Assembly: GCA_963728855.1 (NCBI GenBank)
Contig: CAVSLN010000010.1
Coordinates: 759,964 to 823,963, forward strand
Direction of reading: 5' to 3'
Origin: AC-43 sp963728855
GTDB lineage: Bacteria; Actinomycetota; Actinomycetes; Mycobacteriales; Micromonosporaceae
DNA length: 64,000 nucleotides
Numbering within the stretch: position 1 is the first letter of the stretch; each line of letters opens with the position of its first letter. Positions 8,467 to 15,733 of this stretch are shown in pieces. Both the position numbers and the translations under genes were made by a program. The notes beneath the pieces are model-generated. The model did not search any database. It had not been told where the DNA came from and was given only the letters and a program-made list of their open reading frames with translations.

Positions 8467-9246
8467 ATGCTGCTGCGGCTGCGGGTACGGCTGCCCGACC
8501 GTCCGGGCTCGCTGGGCCAGGTGGCCCGCACCTTGGGCGTAACCGGCGCCGACATCGTCCAGATGGTGGTGTTAGAACGGGTCGGCGGCCGAGCTGTCGA
8601 CGACTTCACCGTCATCTGGCCAGCCGCTTCTCCGGTGGACCGGATCCTGGCCGGGCTGGGCGCGATCCCGGGCGTCGCGGTCGAGGGCGTCTGGCGCTCG
8701 GTCGGGGCTCCCGCGGTCGGTGGTGCCGACGCCGAGCTGGTCGGCCAGGTCGCCGGGAACCCGGACGACGGGCTGGCCACGCTGGTCGACGCGGTACCCG
8801 GGCTGGTGTCCGCCGACTGGGCCGCCGCCGTGGTCGTACCGGCCGACTGGGCCCGGGCCGGCGACGAGGCCGGCGGACCGTCCGACAGCCCGCCCGCGGT
8901 CGCCTACGCAAGCTGGCGCGCGCCGCAGCCGCTGCGCCCGCCGGACGTGACGCCGCTGCGACCGCGCGCCTTCGACGGGGCCGACGGCATCCGGTACGCC
9001 GCGGCGCCGTTCGGCCGGGCCGGCCTGGTGCTGCTCGTCGCGCGCGCCGGGGAGGACGGCCCGCCGCAGGCGCCCGCCTTCCACGTCACCGAGATCGACC
9101 GGCTGGCCCAGCTCGTCCGGGCGAGCGGCCTGGTGCTCGGGGAGCGGCTCGACCACCTCGCCGCCGCGTTACTGGGCAACGCCGAGCAGGCGCACGACTG
9201 GCCGGTCAACCACACCGGGCGGCTCACCGCCGTCCTCGACACCTGA
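8467..9246 (+). CDS. ACT-domain protein
   Basis: A 259-residue protein with an N-terminal ACT domain (MLLRLRVRLPDRPGSLGQVARTLGVTGADIVQMVV, residues 1-75), the fold that senses amino acids or other small ligands. The rest has no domain I can name; it contains alternating Ala/Val strands and an Arg/Pro-rich stretch. ATG 8467 is preferred over GTG 8464 because AGGAGG sits 6 nt upstream. It is followed after 11 bp by a second gene that also begins with an ACT domain, so the two probably act together, perhaps one sensing for the acetyltransferase. Confidence 0.75.
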   Translation: MLLRLRVRLPDRPGSLGQVARTLGVTGADIVQMVVLERVGGRAVDDFTVIWPAASPVDRILAGLGAIPGVAVEGVWRSVGAPAVGGADAELVGQVAGNPDDGLATLVDAVPGLVSADWAAAVVVPADWARAGDEAGGPSDSPPAVAYASWRAPQPLRPPDVTPLRPRAFDGADGIRYAAAPFGRAGLVLLVARAGEDGPPQAPAFHVTEIDRLAQLVRASGLVLGERLDHLAAALLGNAEQAHDWPVNHTGRLTAVLDT

Positions 9247-9257
9247 CGGAGCAGGCG

Positions 9258-10394
9258 ATGACACTCTGGCGGATCCGGGCCACCGTGGACGACCGCCCCG
9301 GTTTCCTCGCCGTACTGGCGGCGAGCCTGGCCCTGCGCGCGGTCAACATCCTCTCCGTGCAGGTACACGCGACCGAGGCGGGCGCCGTCGACGACTTCCT
9401 GGTCGACGCGCCCGACGGGCTGTCCGAGGATGAGCTGCGGGCCGCCGTGGTCAAGGGCCGCGCCCGGGACCCGTGGATACGGCGAGCCGACGCGCACGGT
9501 CTCGTCGACCCGCCCACGCGGCTGATCGAGCTGGCCACCCGGCTCGTGTGCGAGGGCGAGGAGCTGGCCAGCGGGCTGACCGCGCTGCTCGGTGAGGTGC
9601 TGGTGACCTGGCGTCCGGAGCCCGCTCCGGAGCGCGACGGCTTCACCGACCACGCGATGCTGCTGCCCGACCCGGCCGGGGGCACCCTGCAGGTCCACCG
9701 GCTGGAGCCGCCGTTCACGCCCGGCGAGTACGCCCGGGCACACGCCCTGGTCGACCTGGCCGCCGGGGTCGCGCGCCAGGGGCTCACCCGGGCCCAGGTG
9801 CTGCTGCCCGACGGCACCGAGCTGACCGTACGGCCGGCCGACGCCCAGGACACCGAGGCGGTAAGGCAGCTGCACGAGCGCTGCTCGGCGGGCAGCCGGT
9901 ACCGGCGCTACCTCGCCGGCAGCGGCATCCCGTCCGAGGCGACCCTGCGCCGGCTGCTCACCCCGGCCGACGGGTACGCGCTGGTCGCGGAAATGAGCCG
10001 CCTTGCTGATCCAGCCCAAGCGCTGGCTCACGAACTGGGCCGACCTGCTGATCCAGCCCAGGTGCTGGCTCACGAGCACCGGGCCGAGCATGGGGACGAG
10101 ATCGTGGCGATGGCCAACCTGCTGTGGGACGGGCCCGAGGCGGAGCTGGGCATCCTGGTCGCCGACGCGTGGCAGCGGCGCGGCCTCGGTACGGCCCTGT
10201 CCCGGCGGGCGATCGCACTGGCCGCGCGGGCCGGCCGGGAGGCCGTCCACGTACATACGCACGCCGACAACTCGCCGATGATCCGGACGATGCACCGGCT
10301 CAAGCTGCCGTTGCTGGTGGAGACCGACGGGCCGATCGTCACCCTGAGCGTGGCCCTCAGGGCTGGAACCGGTACCCCATCCCGGGCTCGGTGA
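9258..10394 (+). CDS. ACT-GNAT fusion acetyltransferase
   Basis: A 378-residue protein: ACT domain (MTLWRIRATVDDRPGFLAVLAASLALRAVNILSVQVHA) then a GNAT domain from about residue 190, with the acetyl-CoA loop WQRRGLGTALSRRAIALA. The ACT domain suggests allosteric control by an amino acid, as in other ACT-GNAT protein acetyltransferases; this is inference. A 28-residue insertion of two repeats (RLADPAQALAHELG, RPADPAQVLAHEHR) splits the GNAT strand between ALVAE and GDEIVAMANLLW. The 3' end overlaps the convergent kdpE gene by 38 bp. GGAG is present before ATG 9258. Confidence 0.82.
   Translation: MTLWRIRATVDDRPGFLAVLAASLALRAVNILSVQVHATEAGAVDDFLVDAPDGLSEDELRAAVVKGRARDPWIRRADAHGLVDPPTRLIELATRLVCEGEELASGLTALLGEVLVTWRPEPAPERDGFTDHAMLLPDPAGGTLQVHRLEPPFTPGEYARAHALVDLAAGVARQGLTRAQVLLPDGTELTVRPADAQDTEAVRQLHERCSAGSRYRRYLAGSGIPSEATLRRLLTPADGYALVAEMSRLADPAQALAHELGRPADPAQVLAHEHRAEHGDEIVAMANLLWDGPEAELGILVADAWQRRGLGTALSRRAIALAARAGREAVHVHTHADNSPMIRTMHRLKLPLLVETDGPIVTLSVALRAGTGTPSRAR
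9998..10081 (+). repeat. Two tandem 42-bp in-frame repeats inside the GNAT domain
   Basis: Units 9998-10039 and 10040-10081 share GCTGATCCAGCCCA and GTGCTGGCTCACGA-like cores. Each adds 14 codons. Excision would restore a continuous GNAT core reading ALVAE-HGDEIVAM. Confidence 0.75.
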
Positions 10395-11032
10395 GCAGGA
10401 ACCGGGGACGGGCCGGGTCGGGCTCGAGCTTGGCGCGCAGCTGGGCGAGGTACACGCGCAGGTAGTTGGTCTCCGACTCGTACCGCGGGCCCCAGACCTC
10501 CTGCAGCAGCTGGCGGTGCGGGACGAGCTTGCCGGCGTGCCGTACCAGCACATCGAGCACGTGCCATTCGGTGGGCGTGAGCCGCACGTCCGTACCGTCC
10601 CGGGTGACCCGGCGCGCGGCGAGGTCGACGGTGAAGGCGTCCGTACGCACGACCGGCTCCTCCACCGCGGGAGTGGCCCGCCGTAGCGCCGCCCGGACCC
10701 GGGCGAGCAGCTCGTCCATGCCGAACGGCTTGGTCACGTAGTCGTCGGCGCCCGGCGTCGAGGGCCCGTACCTTCGACTGCTCCAGGTGCCGCGCGGACA
10801 GCACGATCACCGGTACGGCCGACCAGCCCCGGATCCCCTCGACCACCTCGACGCCGTCCATGTCCGGCAGGCCCAGGTCGACGATGACCAGGTCGGGCTT
10901 TGCTCGACCGGCCGCACCCAGACCCGTAGCTCCGTCTCGCGCTACCACCGTGTCGTAGCCGCGGGCGGTCAGGTTGATGCGCAGCGCCCGCAGCAGCTGT
11001 TGGTCATCATCGACCACCAAGATCCGGCTCAT
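10357..11032 (-). pseudogene. kdpE: KdpE-like response regulator with a single-base frameshift
   Basis: The receiver half (MSRILVVDDDQQLLRALRINL, phospho-acceptor Asp in VIVDLGLPDMDG, VIVLSAR) reads from ATG 11032 to VRALDAG, then shifts frame. The rest, ADDYVTKPFGMDELLARVRAALRR and a complete winged-helix output domain (LTPTEWHVLDVLVRHAGKLV, ending GMGYRFQP), continues in another frame. One extra C/G near 10750-10753 explains the break (GGGCGCC where GGGGCC is expected). Either kdpE is inactive or this is a sequencing error. The start overlaps the kdpD stop (ATGA). No kdpABC is in the window. Confidence 0.85.
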
Positions 11033-12387
11033 GACCCTGCCCTCGGCAGGGTGACCGTCATGGTCAGGCCGCCGCCGGGTGTGTCGCCCGGGGTGAGCGT
11101 GCCGCCCATCGCCTCGGTGAAGCCGCGTGCGATGGCCAGGCCGAGCCCCAGCCCGCCGTCGGCCCGCCGGTCGTCCAGCCGCTGGAACGGCGCGAAGACC
11201 CGCTCCCGGTCGGCGGCCGGGATCCCGTGCCCATGGTCGACCACCCGAAGCTCCACAGTGGACAGTGTGCTCGTCGCCTCGACGCTGGTGGTGTCCGAGG
11301 CCCGTACCGCGTTGCTCACCAGGTTGGCCACCACCCGCTCCAGCAGCCCGGGGTCGGCGAGGACCAGCGGCAGGTTGTCGCCGACCGCGACGCGTACGGG
11401 AGCCCGCCGGACCGCCCGGGACACCACCTCGTCCAGCGCCACCGGCCGCGCGTGCACCGACAGTACCCCGGCCTGCAGCCGGCTCATGTCGAGCAGGTTC
11501 TCGACCAGGTCGTCCAGCCGGTCGCCGGACTCCTCGATCGTGGCGAGCAGCTCATCGCGGTCCTCGTCGGAGAACGCCACGTCCGGCGCGCGCAGGCTGG
11601 TCGCCGCGGCCTTGATGCTCGCGAGCGGGGTGCGCAGGTCGTGGCCGACCGCGGCCAGCAGCGCGGTGCGCAGCCGGTCGATCTCCGCGAGCTGCTCGGC
11701 CTCCGCCGCGCGCCGGGCCAGCCGCTGCGCTTCGAGGGTACGGGCAGCAGCCGCCGCCAGCCGGCCGAGCAGCCTCCGGTCCTCGCCGAACACCTCGGGC
11801 CCCTCGGCCACCAGGCGCAGCCCGGTCGCCGCGTCCACTTCGAGGGTCGGCTCACCGGTCGCCGGCCCGCCGACGCCCGCCACCTCCCGATCGCCCTCCA
11901 CCAGCGCGACGCGGCTCATCCCGAACGTGTCCCGGACGTGGCCCAGCAGCCGGTTGAGCGACTGCTCGACGACCGGCTCGGCGGTGATCCGGGCGAGCAG
12001 GCGCGCCTCCACTCCGCTGCGTACGGCCGCCGCCCGCTGCCGTGCCGCCAGGTCGACGCTCACGCTCACGGTCACCGCGACGAGCACGTACACCAGCAGG
12101 GCCAGCACGTTCTCCCGGCTCTCCACGACGAACGTGTGGTACGGCGGGACGAAGAACCAGTTCAGCAGCGCTACCGAGGCGGCCGCGGCGGCCAGCCCGA
12201 GCCAGACGCCACCGACCGCCGCGACGACCACCACGGGTACCAGGTAGAGCAGCGCGGCACTGGTCACCGACGCCACGCCCCGGCTCCCGGTCAGGCCGAG
12301 CGTCACCGCGGCCAGCCCGGCGACGCCCAGCCCGAGCCCGGCCCAGCCGCGTACCCGCGACCGCGGCCCCGTCCACACCGTCCCCAC
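11029..12387 (-). CDS. kdpD: KdpD-type sensor kinase lacking the N-terminal KdpD domain
   Basis: Four closely spaced membrane helices (DUF4118: LGVAGLAAVTLGLTGSRGV to LLVYVLVAVTVSV), a GAF-like region, an H-box VGHDLRTPLASIK, N-box VVANLVSNAV, G1 DHGHGIP and G2 GLGLGLAIARGF. Full KdpD proteins carry about 400 extra N-terminal residues (ATP-binding and USP domains); here they are absent and a 41-bp repeat array lies just upstream. The start is uncertain: GTG 12387 or GTG 12378, since no ATG precedes the first helix. The partner kdpE overlaps by ATGA. A near-copy of the 13-bp palindrome is at 11251. Confidence 0.8.
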   Translation of the reverse strand: MGTVWTGPRSRVRGWAGLGLGVAGLAAVTLGLTGSRGVASVTSAALLYLVPVVVVAAVGGVWLGLAAAAASVALLNWFFVPPYHTFVVESRENVLALLVYVLVAVTVSVSVDLAARQRAAAVRSGVEARLLARITAEPVVEQSLNRLLGHVRDTFGMSRVALVEGDREVAGVGGPATGEPTLEVDAATGLRLVAEGPEVFGEDRRLLGRLAAAAARTLEAQRLARRAAEAEQLAEIDRLRTALLAAVGHDLRTPLASIKAAATSLRAPDVAFSDEDRDELLATIEESGDRLDDLVENLLDMSRLQAGVLSVHARPVALDEVVSRAVRRAPVRVAVGDNLPLVLADPGLLERVVANLVSNAVRASDTTSVEATSTLSTVELRVVDHGHGIPAADRERVFAPFQRLDDRRADGGLGLGLAIARGFTEAMGGTLTPGDTPGGGLTMTVTLPRAGS

Positions 12388-12451
12388 CAGCCAGTTATAC
12401 GGCCTTCGTCGCCTCGGCCGCCCGCGGCCACGAGCCTGGGCAGTCGGGCGA

Positions 12452-12620
12452 CTGGCAAACGCTGACCGGCGCCGCTCCGACAAGCTGCGCGGCTGGCAAA
12501 CGCTGACCGGCGCCGCTCCGACAAGCTGCGCGGCTGGCAAACGCTGACCGGCGCCGCTCCGACAAGCTGCGCGGCTGGCAAACGCTGACCGGCGCCGCTC
12601 CGACAAGCTGCGCGGCTGGC
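12452..12620. repeat. Array of four perfect 41-bp tandem repeats plus partial fifth
   Basis: Units start at 12452, 12493, 12534 and 12575 with a 5-bp remainder at 12616. Each begins CTGGCAAACGCTGACCGGCG and contains CCGCTCCGACAAGCTGCGCG. There are no spacers. A 41-bp period rotates the reading frame, and none of the three minus-strand frames contains a stop, so the kdpD frame stays open through the whole array. Same family as the 42-bp units in cydC. Confidence 0.9.
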
Positions 12621-12747
12621 GCGGGGCACGGCACGCGCGCGGCCTTCGGCGACCCGTGCGGAGCTGGCCGTCGTGGCGGGCATCGCCTCGAGGGGCGATG
12701 CGCCGTCGTGGTCGACTACCCGGGGAGCGCCGGTGCTATCGGGGGTC

Positions 12748-13977
12748 TCATGCGGCGACCTTCGTGACGGTGGTGGGCCGTCGGCCCAGCGCCAGGGCCA
12801 GCCGCCGGGACAGGCGGCGGGCGGCGAAGTCTGTTCCGTATACGAACCTCATCGCCGGCCCGAACGTCGCCGCCACAGCGGGGCCCGTGAAGTACAGGCC
12901 CGGCACGGAGGACTGGAAGTCCCGGCCAACATGGGGCGCCGCCCCGTTGGTACGCATCCGGGCCGTCAGGTCACCGTCCAGGAAGCGCAGGCGCCGCAGG
13001 TCAGGGCGGTACCCCGTCGCCGCGATCACGTGCTCGGTGACCACGTCCAGAGCCCGGTGGCGGCCATCCTGCAGCCTCAGCCGCACCGACCCGTCGCCGC
13101 TGTCGATGCCCGCCACGCGGTGCCCGAGCAGTACCGGGAACTTGTCTTCCACCCGCGGTCGCAGCCAGTGTGCACCGGCGGGGCCGAGCGCGGTGCGGGC
13201 GATCTCCGCCCGCTTCCCCGACGGTAGGTAGGTGAACAGGCCCTGCTGGGTGGAGTAGAACCAGGACGACAACCCCGAGCCGAGGCCGGACTCTGGCTCG
13301 CGGAGCCGCCGTAGCAGCGGCCGGCTCGGGGTAAGCGGCGGCCCGTTCCAGTACAGCCGTGGGTCGCGAACCACCACCCGCACGATGGCCCCGTGCTCGC
13401 TGGCGAGCGCCGCCGACTCCAGCGCGGACTGTCCGCCGCCGATGAACGTGACGTCGCGGCCGGCGAGGGCGCTCAGGTCGGGCTGCGCCGAACTGTGCGT
13501 ACACAGATGCCGCGGCAGCGCCGCGAAAGGCTCCGGAAGGTGCGGGAAGTGTTCTACGCCCGCTGCCACCACCACGGAGCGGGCGTACGCCACCTCGCCG
13601 TTGTTCAGTGTCAACGCGAAGATCCCGCCCTCCCGGCTGACGTGCGTGACGAGCACTTCCTCCAGGTCAGGCACCTGACGGCGCTGGAACCAGCTGCCGT
13701 ACGCGAGGAAGGTGTCGAGAGCGACCGGCACCCCGTGCGGCACGTACGGGCGGTCGGTGGCCCGGCAGAACGCCTCCAGCGTGCTGGCCCGGGCCGGGTC
13801 GGACAGGTTGGAGGCGAACGGCTGGGACTTGAGGAACATCCCGCGCGGCATCGCCTGCCACAGGTTCATCGGTAACCCGAACGTGCGTAGCCTCACCCCG
13901 AGCTGCCGCAGGTGGGCGGCGACGGACAGGCCGTACGGGCCGGCGCCCACGATGGCCACATCGACGACATTTTTCAT
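12748..13977 (-). CDS. FAD-dependent oxidoreductase / flavin monooxygenase-like
   Basis: A 409-residue flavoprotein. It has an N-terminal dinucleotide-binding loop VAIVGAGPYGLSVAAHLR, a second Rossmann motif DVTFIGGGQSALESAALA near residue 170, and ATGYRPD near residue 320, the typical C-terminal motif of N-hydroxylating and Baeyer-Villiger type flavin monooxygenases. The substrate is unknown. It is the last gene of a coupled trio; its ATG overlaps the stop of the ATP-grasp gene (ATGA). That arrangement suggests the enzyme oxidises the product of the ligase, possibly on the small peptide encoded first. The substrate proposal is inference. Confidence 0.8.
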   Translation of the reverse strand: MKNVVDVAIVGAGPYGLSVAAHLRQLGVRLRTFGLPMNLWQAMPRGMFLKSQPFASNLSDPARASTLEAFCRATDRPYVPHGVPVALDTFLAYGSWFQRRQVPDLEEVLVTHVSREGGIFALTLNNGEVAYARSVVVAAGVEHFPHLPEPFAALPRHLCTHSSAQPDLSALAGRDVTFIGGGQSALESAALASEHGAIVRVVVRDPRLYWNGPPLTPSRPLLRRLREPESGLGSGLSSWFYSTQQGLFTYLPSGKRAEIARTALGPAGAHWLRPRVEDKFPVLLGHRVAGIDSGDGSVRLRLQDGRHRALDVVTEHVIAATGYRPDLRRLRFLDGDLTARMRTNGAAPHVGRDFQSSVPGLYFTGPAVAATFGPAMRFVYGTDFAARRLSRRLALALGRRPTTVTKVAA

Positions 13978-15353
13978 GACCGTGTCTCCTCCTTGACTTC
14001 CTCTGGCGGCCGGCTCGGTCCACCAGGCGCGTCGATATCTGGTGTCGGCCGTGGGTCACGCCGGTTGCGTCCCTTGCTCGGCCGGTAGCGCGGCGCGGTC
14101 GCCGGCTTGCGGTTCGGCCCGCCGAACGGGCGCGTGGCGGCCCGCCAGGCCATTCGCAGACACATGAGTCCGAACGGCGCCAGATCGTCGCGGGCGAACC
14201 AGGCCGTCTCGTTGACCCCGCGCAGCGTCGCCAGCCACGACCGGAGCCCGAGCTCGCCGCGGCGCAGGTAGCCCAGCGTGGCGAGCGTGTCGTAGTTCTC
14301 GACGACGAAGCGCCGTTCGGGCAGGGCGGAACCCGTGGGGATCGGCCGGCCGGTAAGGTCCAGGTGCGCCGCGCGTGCCACGTCGATCCCGTCGGAGTTC
14401 TGGAAGAGCCGGAACTGGGCGCCGATCCGCGGGTTGAAGTCGAGCAGCTTGTACTGGCCGTCGCGGGGGTCGAACCGGATGTCCAGGTCCATGATCCCCC
14501 GGTACCCGATGTGGGCCATCAGGTCGGTGACCTGGTTCCGGAGCTGTGGATTCGGCACCGCGCGGCCGAGGCTGGTGATGCCCGAATGTGGTGGGTAGGA
14601 CCGCTCCTTGACGCCGGTGAAGGCCGGTTCGCAGACCGAGTGGGCGTCGCAGTAGCCGTGAAAGATCCAGTCCCGACCGGAAGCGCTCGGGATGTACTCC
14701 TGGAGCATCAGTTCGCCGGCCGGCGCCCGCCGGTACAGGTCGGCGAGGTCCCGTACGGTGTGCACGATCGTGGTGCTGCGGGGTGCGTTGCGGCCGCCGC
14801 GGCGCCACGGCTGGGCAAGCTTGGCGACCAGCGGCAGGCCGACGTCCCGGGCGAACGCCGCGGCCTCGGCCCAGCTCCCCGGAAGTGCGGCGGCGACGTG
14901 CGGGATGTTCCACTTCGCACATAGTTCGTGCAGGGAGTACTTGCCCGCGAGCCGGCGCGGCAGGTCGTGAGGTGGCGCCGGGAACCGGAACCAGGACCGC
15001 AGGTCCGCACCGTACTCGCTGAGCAGGATCGCTCCGGCGTCGTCGGTGGGGATGAGCACGGCCGGCCGGCCGAGGCGCCGGGCCAGCTGTTCGAGCCCGG
15101 CGACGATCCGGTCCGGGTGGCTCGCGTCGGGTGTCCAGTACCAGCGGCCGCGCAGGTAGCGGGAGCGGGCGGCGGGCGCCAGCCGGTCCTCGTGTACGCC
15201 GTACACGTCGATCCCGGCCCGGCCGAGGCTGCGGATCACGCCCAGGCCGCCGTGGTGGAAGACGTTGTGATCGAGCTTGAGTACGACGGCCGGGGTGGCG
15301 GTGTCGAACAGCGCTCCGGCAGCCACCCGCTCGCGGTCCGGCGCCGGGCTCAC
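13974..15353 (-). CDS. ATP-grasp carboxylate-amine ligase
   Basis: A 459-residue ATP-grasp protein. The N-terminal part (VVLKLDHNVFHHGGLGVIRSLGRAGIDVYGV) resembles predicted ATP-grasp ligases of the COG3919 type. Further motifs are the ATP-binding strand LPLVAKLAQPW, ELMLQEYIP and the metal-binding segment GIMDLDIRFDPRDGQYKLLDFNPRIGAQF. The C-terminal 50 residues are Pro/Arg-rich. The start is GTG 15353, overlapping the stop of a 32-codon ORF (GTGA); the stop overlaps the FAD gene start. Such enzymes join a carboxylate to an amine; the substrate is unknown, and the coupled peptide is a candidate. Confidence 0.8.
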   Translation of the reverse strand: MSPAPDRERVAAGALFDTATPAVVLKLDHNVFHHGGLGVIRSLGRAGIDVYGVHEDRLAPAARSRYLRGRWYWTPDASHPDRIVAGLEQLARRLGRPAVLIPTDDAGAILLSEYGADLRSWFRFPAPPHDLPRRLAGKYSLHELCAKWNIPHVAAALPGSWAEAAAFARDVGLPLVAKLAQPWRRGGRNAPRSTTIVHTVRDLADLYRRAPAGELMLQEYIPSASGRDWIFHGYCDAHSVCEPAFTGVKERSYPPHSGITSLGRAVPNPQLRNQVTDLMAHIGYRGIMDLDIRFDPRDGQYKLLDFNPRIGAQFRLFQNSDGIDVARAAHLDLTGRPIPTGSALPERRFVVENYDTLATLGYLRRGELGLRSWLATLRGVNETAWFARDDLAPFGLMCLRMAWRAATRPFGGPNRKPATAPRYRPSKGRNRRDPRPTPDIDAPGGPSRPPEEVKEETRS

Positions 15354-15448
15354 CAGACCTCCCGTTGCGGGACGGCGTCGTACCAGTAACTGGTGCCGGG
15401 CGCCTGCGGGTACGCGGTGACCCGGCCGCGGTCGAGTTCCGGATGCAT
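15350..15448 (-). CDS. Small 32-residue peptide coupled to ATP-grasp ligase
   Basis: ATG 15448 is preceded by AAGGGG at a spacing of about 6 nt, a good ribosome binding site, and the ORF ends in TGA overlapping the GTG of the ligase. The peptide starts MHPELDRGRVTAYPQAPG and ends SYWYDAVPQREVW. It has no Cys, carries several Asp/Glu, Thr/Ser and Tyr/Trp residues, and has no signal peptide or membrane helix. It could be a substrate (RiPP-like precursor) of the two enzymes downstream, or merely a coupling leader. I do not recognise a family. Confidence 0.6.
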   Translation of the reverse strand: MHPELDRGRVTAYPQAPGTSYWYDAVPQREVW

Positions 15449-15584
15449 GGGATCCCCTTGGTCGACTCGCGGTTGCGGGCAGATTCGTCGTATCAGCGGA
15501 CGCTGCAGACAGATGCCGTAATAGGCGTATCTCAGGCTATGTCAGAGGATAGTGCACAAGCCTCCGGGGCGCTCAACAAAGCGC

Positions 15585-15640
15585 GGGTCACCATGACGCC
15601 GGGCTGGAGAGCAGCCGGGCCTTGAGCACGAGCCGGGGCC
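15585..15640 (-). pseudogene. Duplicated fragment of the permease C-terminus
   Basis: The stretch with GTCACCATGACGCCGGGCTG repeats the end of the APC permease gene at 15862-15905 with a 1-base deletion and a few changes. On the minus strand it reads LKARLL, like LRLKARLLFQPGV in the permease. It is a relic of a partial duplication about 276 bp downstream of the original. The rest of 15449-15733 holds no gene that I can support. Confidence 0.6.
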
Positions 15641-15733
15641 TGTCAGCGGCCAGCGTTCCCCCGCGACAGGCGCGCTCGATGGTCAGTGGAGTAGCGCGCG
15701 GTAACCGGGTATGGCCGCCGGGAGCCCGTCCGG

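Noticed and set aside
12452..12620. CRISPR array
   Set aside because: The 41-bp units are directly adjacent with no spacers and no cas genes nearby.
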